Notes under the pieces: generated by a model | Told to the model about the DNA's origin: nothing | The model's database searches: none | Seen by the model: the letters and a program-made list of their open reading frames with translations, nothing else | Assembly (NCBI GenBank): GCA_030015575.1 | Contig: JASDDO010000001.1 | Span: forward strand, 138,031,988-138,095,987 | Length of the DNA: 64,000 bases | Origin: Agapanthus africanus | Lineage: Eukaryota; Streptophyta; Magnoliopsida; Asparagales; Amaryllidaceae | Direction: 5' to 3' | Program-made: the position numbers and the translations under genes | Part shown: one piece after another, positions 23,414-34,948 of the stretch | Position numbering within the stretch: position 1 is the stretch's first letter | Layout: every line of letters begins with the position of its first letter

Positions 23414-26197
23414 TAGGGCCATCTGATAGCAGTGGTTATAGTATCTCATACTCAACCATCCCATAAAAGTCTCTCTCTGGGAAAAGGCCTTTGTGAGTGG
23501 ATCTGCCGTGTTGTCCTCTGAGTCTACTCTCGTAACCTCGATCCCTTAGAGATCAACCATCTCCATGATCAGGTGATACTACCTTAGAATTTGTCTGGAT
23601 CACTGATGGGACCTGCGTTCCTCGGCATAAGCCACAACTCCATTGTCTCACAATGGTAGGAACGTAGTTCATCTCATGAACCATTATACACCCAAACAGC
23701 CTCTTTGGTAGCATCTTAAGTAGCGATGTATCCTGCCTTTATCGTCTAGTATGTCACGGTATCTAGCTTGGAACTCTTCCAACATACCGTCCCTTTACTG
23801 AGGGTAAAGACAATGCCTGTGACTGACATTCAGTCATCTTTATCACTCTGGAACCATTCCAGTGATTCTCCCCAGGGTCGATTGATACCTTCTCACTACA
23901 TCTAGTGAGAATCTTAACATCCATTTAGATCTATCTCATAGATCCAAAACCCAGGATTTAGGAGGTATCACTTTGATCCTATATGGAGAATCATTGTGAT
24001 AAGCGGAGATTGACCGAGCGTAGCATAGGAAACTCCTTCCCTATCAAGAGTATGTCATCCACGTACTCTACGAGGATCATCACCATACTCTCTACTACCT
24101 TTTTGTTTATACAAGGTTCATCTACCATTTTGATGATGTCAAACTCTTTGACATATCCATCAAAACAGATGTTCCAACTCCGCGATGTCTGCTTTATCCT
24201 TTAAAACAACTTGCACACGTTTCTGCTGCTCCCACTGTTTACGAGGCCCTCTGGCTGTGTACTTATAGACGCTCTCTCCAAAAACATCATTTAGAAAAGC
24301 AGTCATGGCACCCAACCGCCAGATATCGTAGTCATGGTATGTAGCCGTGGCAAGTAGGATCTGGATGGACTTAAGCATAGCTACTTAGAAAAGGTTTCAT
24401 CATAGTCCACGCCTGGTCGATGACGAAAAGCTTTAACAAGTCTAGCTTTGAAAGTCTCAACTTTTCCATATACACCAAGTAATCTTCTCAAGATATACTT
24501 GCTCCTGATGGGGATTTAACCTTTCAGATATAGCAACCAAAGTCCATACTTTGTTGGTGTACATGGATTCCATCACAGATCGCTAAACATCCAGCCATTC
24601 TTACAGAGTCCCACTCCTGATGGCCAGCTCGAAAGCTAGTTGGGTCATCATCTCATGATGCAATCTTCGCTCCCACTGTCATAGAGAAACTGAAATATCT
24701 CTCAGGTGGGTGAGGAACCCTACTAGATCGGCGGAGAGGGTGAGGTTCGTTGGAATCTACTGAATCCCTTGGTTCTACCAAATCAGCTGCTGTTGTTTGT
24801 ATAGCTGGAACCTTTCCAGTTGTACATAACAGATCTTGCCTCGAGCTTGTCCGGATTTTGCCCTTAGACATAAGCCAGACAACCCCAAATCTTAACCAAC
24901 TTAAGATATGGGCTCTTCCCTTATCATATCACATATGAAGTGGTAGGCAACTGATTTGATTCGAACCCTATTCAATAGGTATGCAGCTTCTCAAGTGCAT
25001 AACTCCCAAAAGGAAATAGGTAACTCAGTAGTACTCATCATAGAGCACACCTTATCATATAGGGTGTGATTGCTCCGCCCTGATATACCATCGTGCTGTG
25101 GTGTATTCAGAGGAGTAATGCCGAGGGAGAATCTCATTCTCCTTTAGAATAATCCAGGATTTCCGTGCACAAGTATTCTCCTCCTTGATCTCATCATAGG
25201 ACATAATACTTATACCCGTATTGGTTCTCTACTTCTAACTTATATTCTGTGAATATCTCAAAAGGTTCGGACTTGTGTTTCAACAGGAACATATGTCTGA
25301 ATCTCGAGAGATTATCAGAGAATGTAATGAAGTACAAAGAACCGGTCTTGGCATGTGTAGACTGGGGACCTACATACATCAACATGTATCATCCCAAGAG
25401 TTCACTAACTCTTTCTCTGTTTCCAATAAACGGAGCTATGGTCATCTTATCTTTGTGACATGACTGGCGAGTTTCACAAGATGTAAATTCAAACTGATTT
25501 AAATATACATCTAAATGTAACTTCAGCTAGTCGGGTCACATTGATCTGACCTAGTCTACAATACCTCAAGAAGAATCCGTTCATTTCTAAACTCTTCCTC
25601 TTGTGTGTGTTCTATATACTAAGAACTGTAGTTTGATTTAGAACATCAATTCTTTTAGATAACGTGCCTGAACCGATCAACTTTTGATATAGGAAATGTT
25701 CAAAACATTATCCATCAATACAAAATTATATCCTTTCTTTTCTAACAAAGAGAGTGATATGATTTGGTATATCAGGTTCGGTATCTAATAACATTCGTTC
25801 AGAATCAATGTATTGGTAATACAGGGTGACAGTGACCGACAGACTTGGCTGCAACTCTTGCCCCGTTTTCTGCCTCATGAAACTTATCACCCGTTCTCAG
25901 TTTTTCTACCTTTTTGTAGCCCTATGTAACATCTTACATATCTGGGATCCTGATCCGGTATCATATACCCAGGATGCGGAGGATACTGAGAAACAGTTCT
26001 GTATAATGAACACACCCGAAGGAGATGCATTATATGCACTTTCTTCGTTTGGGCGGCACGGGAAATCTGGTATTCCCCAATTTCCTGCTCTGTCTTATAA
26101 CAATTATAAGTTGGAGCGGGACCAACGTTCCCCAGCTCAGTATAACAAGCGGGTTCGGTCAATAATCCGTTTTATTATCTTGATTAAGGCGTGACAT
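23414..26197 (-). pseudogene. E3 pol remnant lacking gag (PR-INT-RT-RNase H)
   Basis: Minus-strand copia pol. It opens at ATG 26197 (MSRLNQDNKTDY then stop), followed in another frame by EPACYTELGNVG and a protease with DTGSGS near 25940-25965, with no Gag between. Integrase remnant YFITFSDNLSRF near 25300. RT retains YVDD (near 24050) but has Gly for the motif-A Asp (codon 24310-24312). RNase H has a TAG at 23746-23748 and Lys in place of the Glu of TMEAE. These lesions coincide codon for codon with E2. Further private stops. The LTR arms are much better preserved than this reading frame, which suggests pol was already dead when the element moved. Confidence 0.8.
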
Positions 26198-26411
26198 GGT
26201 CGCTACCAGGAGAGAGAGAGAAGAAAACACTCAGCGTGCGCTCTTGCAAGAATAGATTGGTTATTATTTTATCTAATCAGGATAGTTCCCACTGCTTTTT
26301 ATCAAATCTTCCTTCAAACCCTAAAAGGAAAGACTAGCCGGGATTAATTACACACTACAAGTTCGCCAATCTTTCAGCCAGGCCAGTGTCGGTACTTTGA
26401 GGGAGGTCCCC

Positions 26412-26425
26412 CGTGCTTTCGCACG
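26412..26425 (-). ncRNA. GAAA-loop hairpin in the E3 leader
   Basis: On the minus strand CGTGC-GAAA-GCACG, followed by GGGGGACCTCC as in E2. It lies about 215 nt upstream of the pol ATG. Confidence 0.5.
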
Positions 26426-26990
26426 AACCTAATTAATGTAAACCTTGTTTTCCCAGAGGCGTAACATCGTTAACACCTTTCTAGACACCTACTTGATCGG
26501 CTAATTGTAATGTGTAAAACTCTCCCAGGAGTAACTCTTACTCGCAGCGGGTATCGGGATCCAACTATCTCATAGAAGGTATGCAATCTCATTGCAAATT
26601 TCAACACTTGAAATTCCCGATAATATTTTGCCCCTGGCGTCCTATGACCTTGACGGAGGCCAAACAACCCATAGTCCGCTAGTCAAGTTCAACCCGTCAT
26701 TTCCTGATTGAATTAAACCCACCCGCACGACCCTTGACGGAGGCCAAACAACGCCGTACGAATACCCTAATCCAATCGCATCATATGCTAGCAGATAAGC
26801 ACTAGTTAGCTACCGTACACTACGCCTTGACGGAGGCCAAACAACCGCAGCACGAATACTAACTAGTACTTATCTGAAATGACGGAGGGCTACGACAGGT
26901 TTTTCTGAAAACCTATTGCGTAATGAACTTGATATCGTTGTAGAATCAAATGATTTTAAAATGGAGTGTTTTTGATGCTTTTCTAGTTTT

Positions 26991-27233
26991 GCTAAAGGAG
27001 TCACTCCCGGTGAAGGGATCGTCGGTCCTTTCCTCGTCGAATGAGGTGCGGGATATATCATATATATCACTGTGCAAAGCAAAAACTCTTAAAAGCAATC
27101 AAAAGACAAACCGAGTGTGTAGCATCTGCCAATTATTGCTAAAGGAGTCACTCCCGGTGAAGGGATCTCGGTCCTTTCCTCATCGAATAAGGTGCAGGAT
27201 ATATCATATATACCGCTGTGCAAAGCAAGAACT
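26991..27233 (-). repeat. Leader duplication in E3, period 148 bp
   Basis: GCTAAAGGAGTCACTCCCGG blocks start at 26991 and 27139; each is about 95 bp long. Same arrangement as in E2, marking the two as one subfamily. Confidence 0.75.
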
Positions 27234-29107
27234 GTAGCTACCTGTTTTATTTTGAAATTCGATTCCACAACATCTTAGGTTTCTTTTATTTCATTAATCT
27301 CATTAATGAAGTCCCATCATTAAGTTACCTAAACATCACAGATAAATACGACGTACACTTATGCCATCCGCATTCGCCTCGATGTCCCCTCGTGCACCGT
27401 TAGGTTAGGTAACTAACGGCAGAGCGGGGCAGGGCTAGCGCGGGTGTAAAACATAAGTAACGTCTATATAATATATCATATATACTATATACTGTATCTA
27501 TCACAGAACATCACATGATCACATCACAGATATCGCAGCAGAAGAAACATATGAAATATTGGATATACTAGGACGTCCGTGTTTTCAATACGAGCCAGTA
27601 TAAAACACGGATTCCACGGTCGCGATGAATAGCCAAACCCACACCCCTAGACCCCTACGAGAGCGGCAAGCAACCCTACCATTTCTAGAGTTAGGAGACC
27701 CGGACTCGACTCCTCGAGTTGGTCTCCCACTGGACTCCAGAACCCGGTTACTTGTGCCCTCCTCCTTGGGTCTATCCTAGTGCGGAAAAGTAAATAATAT
27801 ACAAAAGGTGACATCTTCCGCAACCTGGAAGCGCCCCAATAAAAGAATATTACATACAAGTTTTTACATGAATGAAAATGAAAAACACTCATCTCACATA
27901 AAAACCCCCGGCTATTCAAACACGACGATCCAATATAACACATCCAGCAACACATAACATCACATGTCATCAACGTAAGTAAATATGCGCATCCCAATTG
28001 TCGTTGACATATAGCAACGAAACCGGCGATATCACATATTACACTTACGGTCACAGAAAAGAAAGTGTAAAACTACAACAGTTGGAATCCGCAACCACCT
28101 CAGACATCGCATGCCTGACCAAATGAATTACTTAGACATCGCATGCCTAACAATTATAAACCCCGCATTTTAGTCTCATTATCGAAAACACTTTTCAATA
28201 CCAAGTCGGGTAATTCAACAAGATTCCCGACATCCTGATCGAATGCTCGTCGCAAACTTCAGTAGACGGCCGCACCCCCGACGCCGTCGACAAAGTGCAC
28301 CAAGGCGGAACACCGCTACCGCGAGCACTCGAACGGATGCTTTCGGCGACGGGGTTCTCCTACAGTCACTTGGTCGGGGCTATGGGGTGTAGCTGTCTAT
28401 TAAGTTTACCCGGCGAGTATCCGCGTACGCTACGTGATTGCGACGGACTTTTGATCACATCAAAATTCCGTGGCAACCGATCAAGTGAGACTAAACCGCT
28501 AGATTTATAACATTCATTCAGTTATCTCATAACATATTGTGAATTCCAATTATTGTATCCCATTCCAGATAAATAGAAAATGTTAAACTTTCCGATCGAA
28601 CAATCGAACACCCAAGTTTTCCCGAAACAGATCAACTCATGAAATAAGTCTAACAACATTCAGTTCGTGCCTCAGTACCAACGGTCCAGCCGTAGAAGGG
28701 TCAAGCCAACGCCTCACATGTGGCACGCCGTACTTCCCCAAACCCGAAGGTTCAAAGGGCAGTTCAAGACAGTTACATAATCGAGTTAAGGTTTGTTGTC
28801 TTCTAGAGGGTCCATCGCGTTACTTGCACTACTTAGAACGTCGTTAAACTACGGAAAAATCCAACACTTGGAAATTTCCCGACAGGGGAAAAATTGGGTA
28901 TTTATATCCGGTCGAACTTTTTAACATATTCTAAAAATTATCCGGAAAGCCACACAGACAAAATTTGATACCCCGATCGAAACACCGAATCCCCAAAACA
29001 ACTCCAGAAAAATTCAACTCTTGAATAAATTTTAAAAATACCCAGAAAATCCAGCATAATTTAATAAGAGTTACTGTGCAAACATACGAGGATGACGTCA
29101 TCAAGAT

Positions 29108-29154
29108 GCGGCGGAACCACCGCATAATGAAGGATTATGCCGCTCTTCCACCGC
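29108..29154 (-). ncRNA. Leader hairpin downstream of the E3 primer site
   Basis: Arms 29108-29128 and 29134-29154 pair at 16 of 21 positions around a five-base loop, with a GCGG...GGAACC core. Its distance from the primer site (188-234 nt) matches the E4 hairpin (189-229 nt) although the sequences differ, so a structural role is plausible. Confidence 0.5.
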
Positions 29155-29341
29155 GGGATTTACTGTTCATGGGAAAAAAATTGCACCGTAATTCTTATAA
29201 TTCCCTGCTGAATTTTTTACGCATTTTTAATTTGGAAAAATCCCAGAATTTGGAAAAAGTCCAAAGAGCTAGTTTGGGTTCGGATTTGTGTTTCGATCGG
29301 ACTTCAAAGTCCGTCTAGACTTCGCCTAAGGCTCTAGCTAG

Positions 29342-29353
29342 TCTCTGATACCA
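29342..29353 (-). other. Primer binding site of E3 (initiator-Met type)
   Basis: Minus strand TGGTATCAGAGA. The first 11 bases match the usual copia site TGGTATCAGAGC. It sits one base inside the inner LTR tail. Confidence 0.85.
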
Positions 29354-29354
29354 C

Positions 29355-29890
29355 TGAAAGGTTCCTAGGCACCCTAGTGAGGTCACACAAGGCATCGAAC
29401 ATGCCAATTTCAAAAATCTAGGTGCCGAGAAACCCGACTACGGATCGTTGGCTAGAAAACTAGGCGAAAAAGAAATCTAGTTAACACTTAACTACAAGAA
29501 TACGGAAATACAACCTTTGTAGATCCGGTCCTCCACCTCCACGGCTCTGTGATGAAGTCCTCTCCGCTGTCCAAATCAAAATCCGGGCTCTAGCGTCGGC
29601 TTCATCGGAGAAAGAGCGGGCTAGGTCATCGATGTCCATGCCGAAGATGATCTACGTCGAAGCATCGCAAGATCAAGCTCTCACTTCACCAAGTCATGAA
29701 ACTTGTGAAGAAAACACACTCTACTACTTGGCAAGAGGTAGAGGATGAAGAAATAGGAAGTGGGTACAATTTAGAATTGGATTTGTCACTCTTTATCATC
29801 AATCACCATTGATGACCTTAAGGTTTTCTTCTTGAGTTCAAGGAAGAAGAAGAAGAAATGATATGATAAGTTAATTAAAAAAGAAAAGAA
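29355..29890 (-). repeat. E3 right palindrome, inner arm (LTR tail, - orientation)
   Basis: TGAAAGGTTCCTAGG... (plus strand) is the reversed LTR 3' end next to the primer site. It mirrors 29989-30524 with equal length; three differences were seen in about the first 200 bases. A 98-bp loop (29891-29988) lies between the arms and belongs to the natural LTR between head and tail. Confidence 0.92.
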
Positions 29891-29988
29891 GTCACCATTT
29901 TTGTCTCATCTCCTTAATCCTAACCATTCTTTAACCTTGGTCAATTCTCTACACTTAACTTGGGTTATGTTATGATAAGAATGGATTA

Positions 29989-30524
29989 TTCTTTTCTTTT
30001 TTAATTAACTTATCATATCATTTCTTCTTCTTCTTCCTTGAACTCAAGAAGAAAACCTTGAGGTCATCAATGGTGATTGATGATAAAGAGTGACAAATCC
30101 AATTCTAAATTGTACCCACTTTCTATTTCTTCATCCTCTACCTCTTGCCAAGTAGTAGAGTGTATTTTCTTCACAAGTTTCATGACTTGGTGAAGTGAGA
30201 GCTTGATCTTGCGATGCTTCGACGTAGATCGTCTTCGGCATGGACATCGATGACCTAGTCCGCTCTTTCTCCGATGAAGCCGACGCTAGAGCCCGGATTT
30301 TGATTTGGACAGCGGAGAGGACTTCATCACAGAGCCGTGGAGGTGGAGGACCGGATCTACAAAGGTTGTATTTCCGTATTCTTGTAGTTAAGTGTTAACC
30401 AGATTTCTTTTTCGCCTAGTTTTCTAGCCAACGATTCGTAGTCGGGTTTCTCGGCACCTAGATTTTTGAAATTGGCATGTTCGATGCCTTATGTGACCTC
30501 ACTAGGGTGCCTAGGAACCTTTCA
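29989..30524 (+). repeat. E3 right palindrome, outer arm (LTR tail, + orientation)
   Basis: Ends ...CCTAGGAACCTTTCA and is followed by the CTACC duplication. With the head at 20312-21850 it makes up one plus-oriented LTR of about 2.1 kb, now split by the inverted interior. Confidence 0.92.
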
Positions 30525-30529
30525 CTACC
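30525..30529 (+). other. Right target-site duplication of E3 (CTACC)
   Basis: Matches 20307-20311 exactly. Confidence 0.85.
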
Positions 30530-30696
30530 CACATCCTAGTTGCTCCCAAAGCTTCTCTAATTTCAAAAACATCCACAGAATTTAACTGCTTTTATTTTCA
30601 CTCCCATCACTTGATTGTCCATAAAAAATGGTTTTCAAAACACCAACTGGAAGGCTGCCCGGCGCAGATGCGCCGGTGTTCTATGAGAAGAAATAT
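30530..30696. other. Unassigned sequence between E3 and Cassandra
   Basis: About 170 bp without a recognised feature, apart from a small GC palindrome GGCGCAGATGCGCC near 30660. Confidence 0.5.
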
Positions 30697-31532
30697 TGTC
30701 ACGCTCCAGTACGATGGTATTGTCTGTTCTAACCGAAACCGTACGGTTTTATCTTTTGGAGCGAACCGAACTCGAGAAGTGGCCACTTTCTTAGGAGGTC
30801 GCCCGTCATAGGACTTCCTAAGCACGAGCACACTTAATTAAGGAGTTCTTCGAATTCCGGATTGCTGATTCACCTAAAAGGAGCCTCTGTGTTAAATACG
30901 CGGTAGTATTCCATTTATAATACAATTCCACTCTCTTCGGAATGTGTTTCAAGGATCCGATTACATTGTTCTAAAGAGCCCCCCTTACTCAAATCATCTG
31001 GGTGTTCGCAACAGACTGCACTGAGTGTGGACAGAGCAAATCAGCTGGATGTCCGAAGACCGCACTGCTCTAAGGTATTAAATCCCCCCAACTTAGAACA
31101 ATGGTTCATCCTCGAACCTACTACTGAGATATTGGCTTTGATACCATTATATCACGCCCTAGTACAGATGGTATTGTTCATTATGACCGAAACTGCACGG
31201 TTTTTTCTTTTAGAGCGAACCAGACTCGAGAAGGGGCCACTTTCCACGAGGTCACCCATCCTTGGATTTCCCTAGCCCGAGCAGGCTTAACTACGGAGTT
31301 CTTCAAACTCCGGAATGCCGGTTCACCCAAAAGGCACATCCGTGTTAAATACGTGGTAGCATTCCATTAATAATACAGCTCCACCCTCTTTCGGAATGTC
31401 AAGGATCCGATTATATTGTTCTAAAGAGGCCTTCTCACTCAGATCATCAGGGTGCCTGCAACAGACTGCACAGAGTGTGGACAGGGCAAATCACGAGGAT
31501 GTTTGAAAACCGCACTGCTCTGGGGTATTACA
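30697..31532 (-). mobile_element. Cassandra-type TRIM retrotransposon
   Basis: Two LTRs of about 385 bp (30697-31082, 31150-31532) flank only 67 bp that hold a primer site (minus strand TGGTATCAAAGCC, 31134-31146; one mismatch to the Met site) and a polypurine tract (31083-31095, minus strand AGTTGGGGGG). On the minus strand the better LTR starts TGTAATACCCCAGAGC. Each LTR holds 5S-rRNA-like sequence, which is diagnostic of Cassandra. No coding capacity. The LTRs differ at many positions, so this is an old insertion. No target duplication could be matched. Confidence 0.82.
31249..31312 (-). promoter_or_regulatory. 5S-rRNA-like promoter block in the Cassandra 5' LTR
   Basis: The minus strand carries an A-box-like AGTTAAGCCTGCTCGGGC (31275-31292) and a C-box-like GGATGGGTGACCT (31249-31261), in the order and spacing of the 5S gene internal promoter. 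The copy in the other LTR (about 30795-30840) is more eroded. It is part of the transposon, not a 5S gene. Confidence 0.8.
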
Positions 31533-32685
31533 TTTGGTATCCGTCAGATAGTCTTTTTTAATTTATCCTGAAACAAAGGTCTTGAATTTCCGCTGCGAAG
31601 TAGATACGCAATCTTTATAACACTAACAACCTACCAAAAGGTATTCTTTAAAGGAGCCACAAGTCTCTAGAAAAGGTATTTTTTTAGAATGTTACTCTAT
31701 CTCCGTTAAGGCCTATTTAGACAATAAAATTTTCGAAACTCCGATTTTGTTAAAGTAATATAAAATGAAAACCGCGGTTTTGTGAAATGGAGTTTCCAAA
31801 ATTTATGATCGTTTAGTAACGTAGTTTTGAAACCAAGATTTTGTTTAACAATAGAGCTTAAAGAAGAAGCAAATTGAAAATTTTTGAAACTCCGATCCTC
31901 TTGGAGATTAAAAAGGAGTATTGAATCCTTGAAACTTTTTGAAATTGCGATTTGTTAAACTCTAATTTTGCAACCACTAAATCAATGGTGAAAATATGGT
32001 AGAATTATATGAAATTTAGTATATCCACGTCATAGATGATAAAGATGAATATGATAGATGTCAACCATATATTTTTGGGTTGATTGCCAAATAATACATC
32101 TTAGTCATCAAATATTAAGACCAATTTGAAAATAGGTCAAGACAAAGAGTGACACCGCACGTCGACGCAGCACATATCATCTGGAGCGTCCAAATTATGA
32201 GTCTTTTATCAGATCTTAAACCTCGGTTTTTCCCGTCAGCCTGTTCTTGAGGCTTCGAGTATAGGACTAGACCTCTGGATCACTCGATCAGACCAAAGAA
32301 ATTGTAGTCATGGATTGGTCATTGATGCTAAGCAGGCTGAATGAGGAAGCGATTACCTCATCATCGAGATCGGACCTAAGCTCACCAAAATATGAACACG
32401 GGGCGTATCATCGGGATCGTTCACATCGATAATCTTAAGCCAAATCCGGTCATAGATGTCCGCGGCTATTTTCAAATCGGCACTGCCAGCCATGGAGGGC
32501 CCGCGCGCTGATGACAAGGCCAAGAGGAGTCCTATCGAGTAACTTAAGAGATTGATTGGGGACTTTGAAGACATTACCTATAGAGGAGGGTTAGACTTCT
32601 CGAGTTTGAAAAGGACTCTGATAGTAGTAGGGGAAGATCGCCGGAGGTCACTTAACCAGCATTAAGGGGACTATAAAACCCAAGA
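31533..32685. other. Gene-free sequence between Cassandra and repeat X
   Basis: AT-rich, with purine/pyrimidine-skewed stretches and no credible frame. A TATA-like CTATAAAAC near 32671 lies about 15-20 bp before the point (32686) where similarity to the other X copies starts. I recognise nothing else. Confidence 0.45.
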
Positions 32686-34530
32686 TTGTAGAGTGTTTTT
32701 CGCCATCCTATTGAGAAAAGAATACGCTCTCTTGTCAGACACTGTACAGATCCCCTGTCTTGAGTAGGCGGGAATTTATTGATTGTGGAGATCCTAATAT
32801 TCAGCAGCAGCGTTCTAACCTGTCGTTAATTATCCCTCACTGTAAAATGAGAGAATCTCCGATTAAAGGGTCGTGCGAATTATGCAAACTCAATACGGAA
32901 TATTTGTACTTGAAAATAAATGTGAAGGCGTGTTCATTTCATCTTTTTTATTATCATCATTTTATTTTTATTTTTATGTTTGTGTGATTTTGATTTACAT
33001 ATGTATATATAATTTTTTTAGTCTTATTTATTTTATGTTTATGTGATTTTTTTTAATTATTAGTGGGAGGGAAGCTCCCAATAAATGGAAACTTTCCAGT
33101 CACATAGGGGAAGGTCCTCGCAAGTAGGGACCTTTCCCCACCTGGGGAAGGAGTGGGAGGCGGCTCCAAAAGAGCAAAAGCTGGCCCATTTAGGAAGCTC
33201 CATAGAGGCGGCCCCCACCGATGAGGAAGGGGCCCATGAAGGCATGTGCCTCGGCCATTCCTTCGGGGATGGCGGAGGATTCCATGAGTGTGGGGACCTC
33301 CCACTTCGAGAGGCGATCCCAGAAATTACTTTTTTATAGTTTTTATAATTATATATTTTTGTGTAAAAGAGTTGGGGACTCAAAGGGGTCACCAAAAACA
33401 GTCATGTATCCATTCGAGGTATCCGAAACGGCTAAAAAAAGGTTTTATTTTAACTTTCAAATATTTTATTTGTTTTATTCCAAGTTTTATTAACAAAGGT
33501 GTGCCGATCTCAACAAAATTTTGGATGCATAACCACCAAATTTGTCAATTTTATTGTATACACGATGAAATACGAAAATTTCATATCCAACAAAGAATGG
33601 AAACACGGACCGAAATCCACATTCCAAAGGGAAATGCGAACCGGTGTTCGCATTCCCGAGGGTTTCCCAAAGGGAAAAGCCCGGAGACTTTCCTTTTGAT
33701 GGGGTCACTATCCTCCGTTTCTGACTTGGGTCCCAAAGAACAAACTTTTATTGAATATGCAGTGTTTTGAACGTGGATTTTCAAATAAAAGAAAAGGAGG
33801 GGCTCCGCTCCCTTTTCTAGCTTCTATTTTCTTGATTTTGTTGCATGGGGCTTCTTGAGATAAGATCCCCTCTGTGCTTCTTCTTTATTTCTTGGATTTT
33901 TAGTGAACAGAGGAGTAGAAAAGATAATGAAATCTTTGATGCTTTCAAAAGAAATATAAACAATCCACTTAAATCATCAAAGTTTTTATTTTTAATTTCT
34001 CTTCAAAGAAGAGGGTGATAAAAAAAGAGACGGCTCAAACTCTAGATCTTTTTAGGGAGGAAAAATTGTTGTTTATTTCATTATATACTTGGATTTATAT
34101 AGTATTTACACTTTCATTGGGCCTTTGGCCTTTACCAATTGGATTTTTTCCTATTATATTTATTCATAAAAAAAGAAATTACATTGAACATGTTTATCGC
34201 ATAATCTTTATTTTCTTGGCATGGGGCCGACTCTGGATGGGCTCAAACTTAACTCGGGTCCACTTGGACACTGATTTTGACCCTTTGACTTTCTAATTTT
34301 GGCTTCTTAGGCAAAGGAGTGTAAATTTTGACTCCAACAAAATGCTCTCCATTAATGAATACACACCACGTGTATGGACCGTGTGCATGAAATTGATGGA
34401 TCTTTTCTTATGGATATGATTTTGGGATGCTTGACTTGATTCCCTTTTAACGACATGAAGGTCGATGCTTAACTTGGTTCCTTTTTTTATGCGACATGGA
34501 GCTCAATGCTTGACGTGCCACCAAGGTGAA

Positions 34531-34948
34531 GAGTCGCAGTTTGATGTATCACCGGCATGGAGAGTCGATGCCTGACATATCCCCAGCATGGAAAGTCGTT
34601 GTTTGATGTGTCTCCGAGACGGTGAGTCGCTGTTTGATGTATCCCTGAGAACGGAGAGTCGTTGTTCGACATATCCCCGAGACGGAGAGTCGCTGTATGA
34701 TGCATCCCCGAGAATAGAGAATCACTGTCTGACGTATCCTCGAGACAGAGAGTCGCTGCCTGACTTATCCCCGAGACGGAGTGAGAGTCGTTGTCTGGTG
34801 TATCCCAGATATAAAGAGTTGCTGTGTAACGTATCCCTGAGACGGAGAGTCACTGTCTGACGTATCCCGAGATGGAGAGTCTGTTTGACGTATCCCCGAG
34901 ATGGAGAATCGTTGTTTGACGTATCCCTAAGACGGAGAGTTGTTATGT
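34531..34948 (+). repeat. Degenerate minisatellite, unit about 33-36 bp
   Basis: About twelve units of the type GAGTCGCTGTTTGACGTATC + CCCGAGACGGAGA. Because 33 is divisible by three, frames stay open across it, but composition and repetition argue against a protein. Confidence 0.85.

Larger units (their letters stand above)
26198..29341 (-). other. E3 5' leader (about 3.1 kb, non-coding)
   Basis: Lies between primer site and pol ATG, collinear with the leaders of E2 (downstream part) and E4. It contains the GAAA-loop hairpin (26412-26425), the 148-bp-period duplication (26991-27233) and a GC-rich hairpin 188-234 nt past the primer site (29108-29154). No credible frame. Confidence 0.7.
20312..30524 (+). 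mobile_element. E3: Angela-type element with inverted interior
   Basis: The outer ends are a plus-oriented LTR head (20312-21850) and a plus-oriented LTR tail (29989-30524), flanked by CTACC on both sides as for one integration. Between them lies, reversed, LTR head (21860-23398), polypurine tract, pol, leader, primer site and LTR tail (29355-29890). Inverting everything between equivalent points of the two LTRs restores a normal plus-strand element with LTRs of about 2.1 kb. Paired arms have equal lengths (1539 and 1539; 536 and 536). Arms differ by a few percent, so the palindromes are not simple copy artefacts. The interior lacks gag and has a dead pol, as in E2. Confidence 0.88.

Noticed and set aside
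29342..29353. TGGTATCAGAG words as tRNA gene ends
   Set aside because: Each lies at an LTR border with no cloverleaf sequence around it; they are primer binding sites.
31249..31312. A genuine 5S rRNA gene
   Set aside because: Only the internal-promoter half is recognisable, it sits inside paired LTRs with primer site and polypurine tract, and it has many changes; it is the Cassandra 5S-like block.
33060..33800. Overlapping frames of 80-160 codons in X copy A
   Set aside because: They lie in GC-rich hairpin-forming sequence present in all X copies, and in copy C (55620-55994) the frames are not kept consistently; no domain seen.
34588..34860. A 90-codon repetitive protein
   Set aside because: The frame is open because the minisatellite unit is a multiple of three; no start context and no conservation expected.
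34531..34948. A CRISPR-like array
   Set aside because: Units are contiguous and degenerate without unique spacers, in a plant nuclear context.
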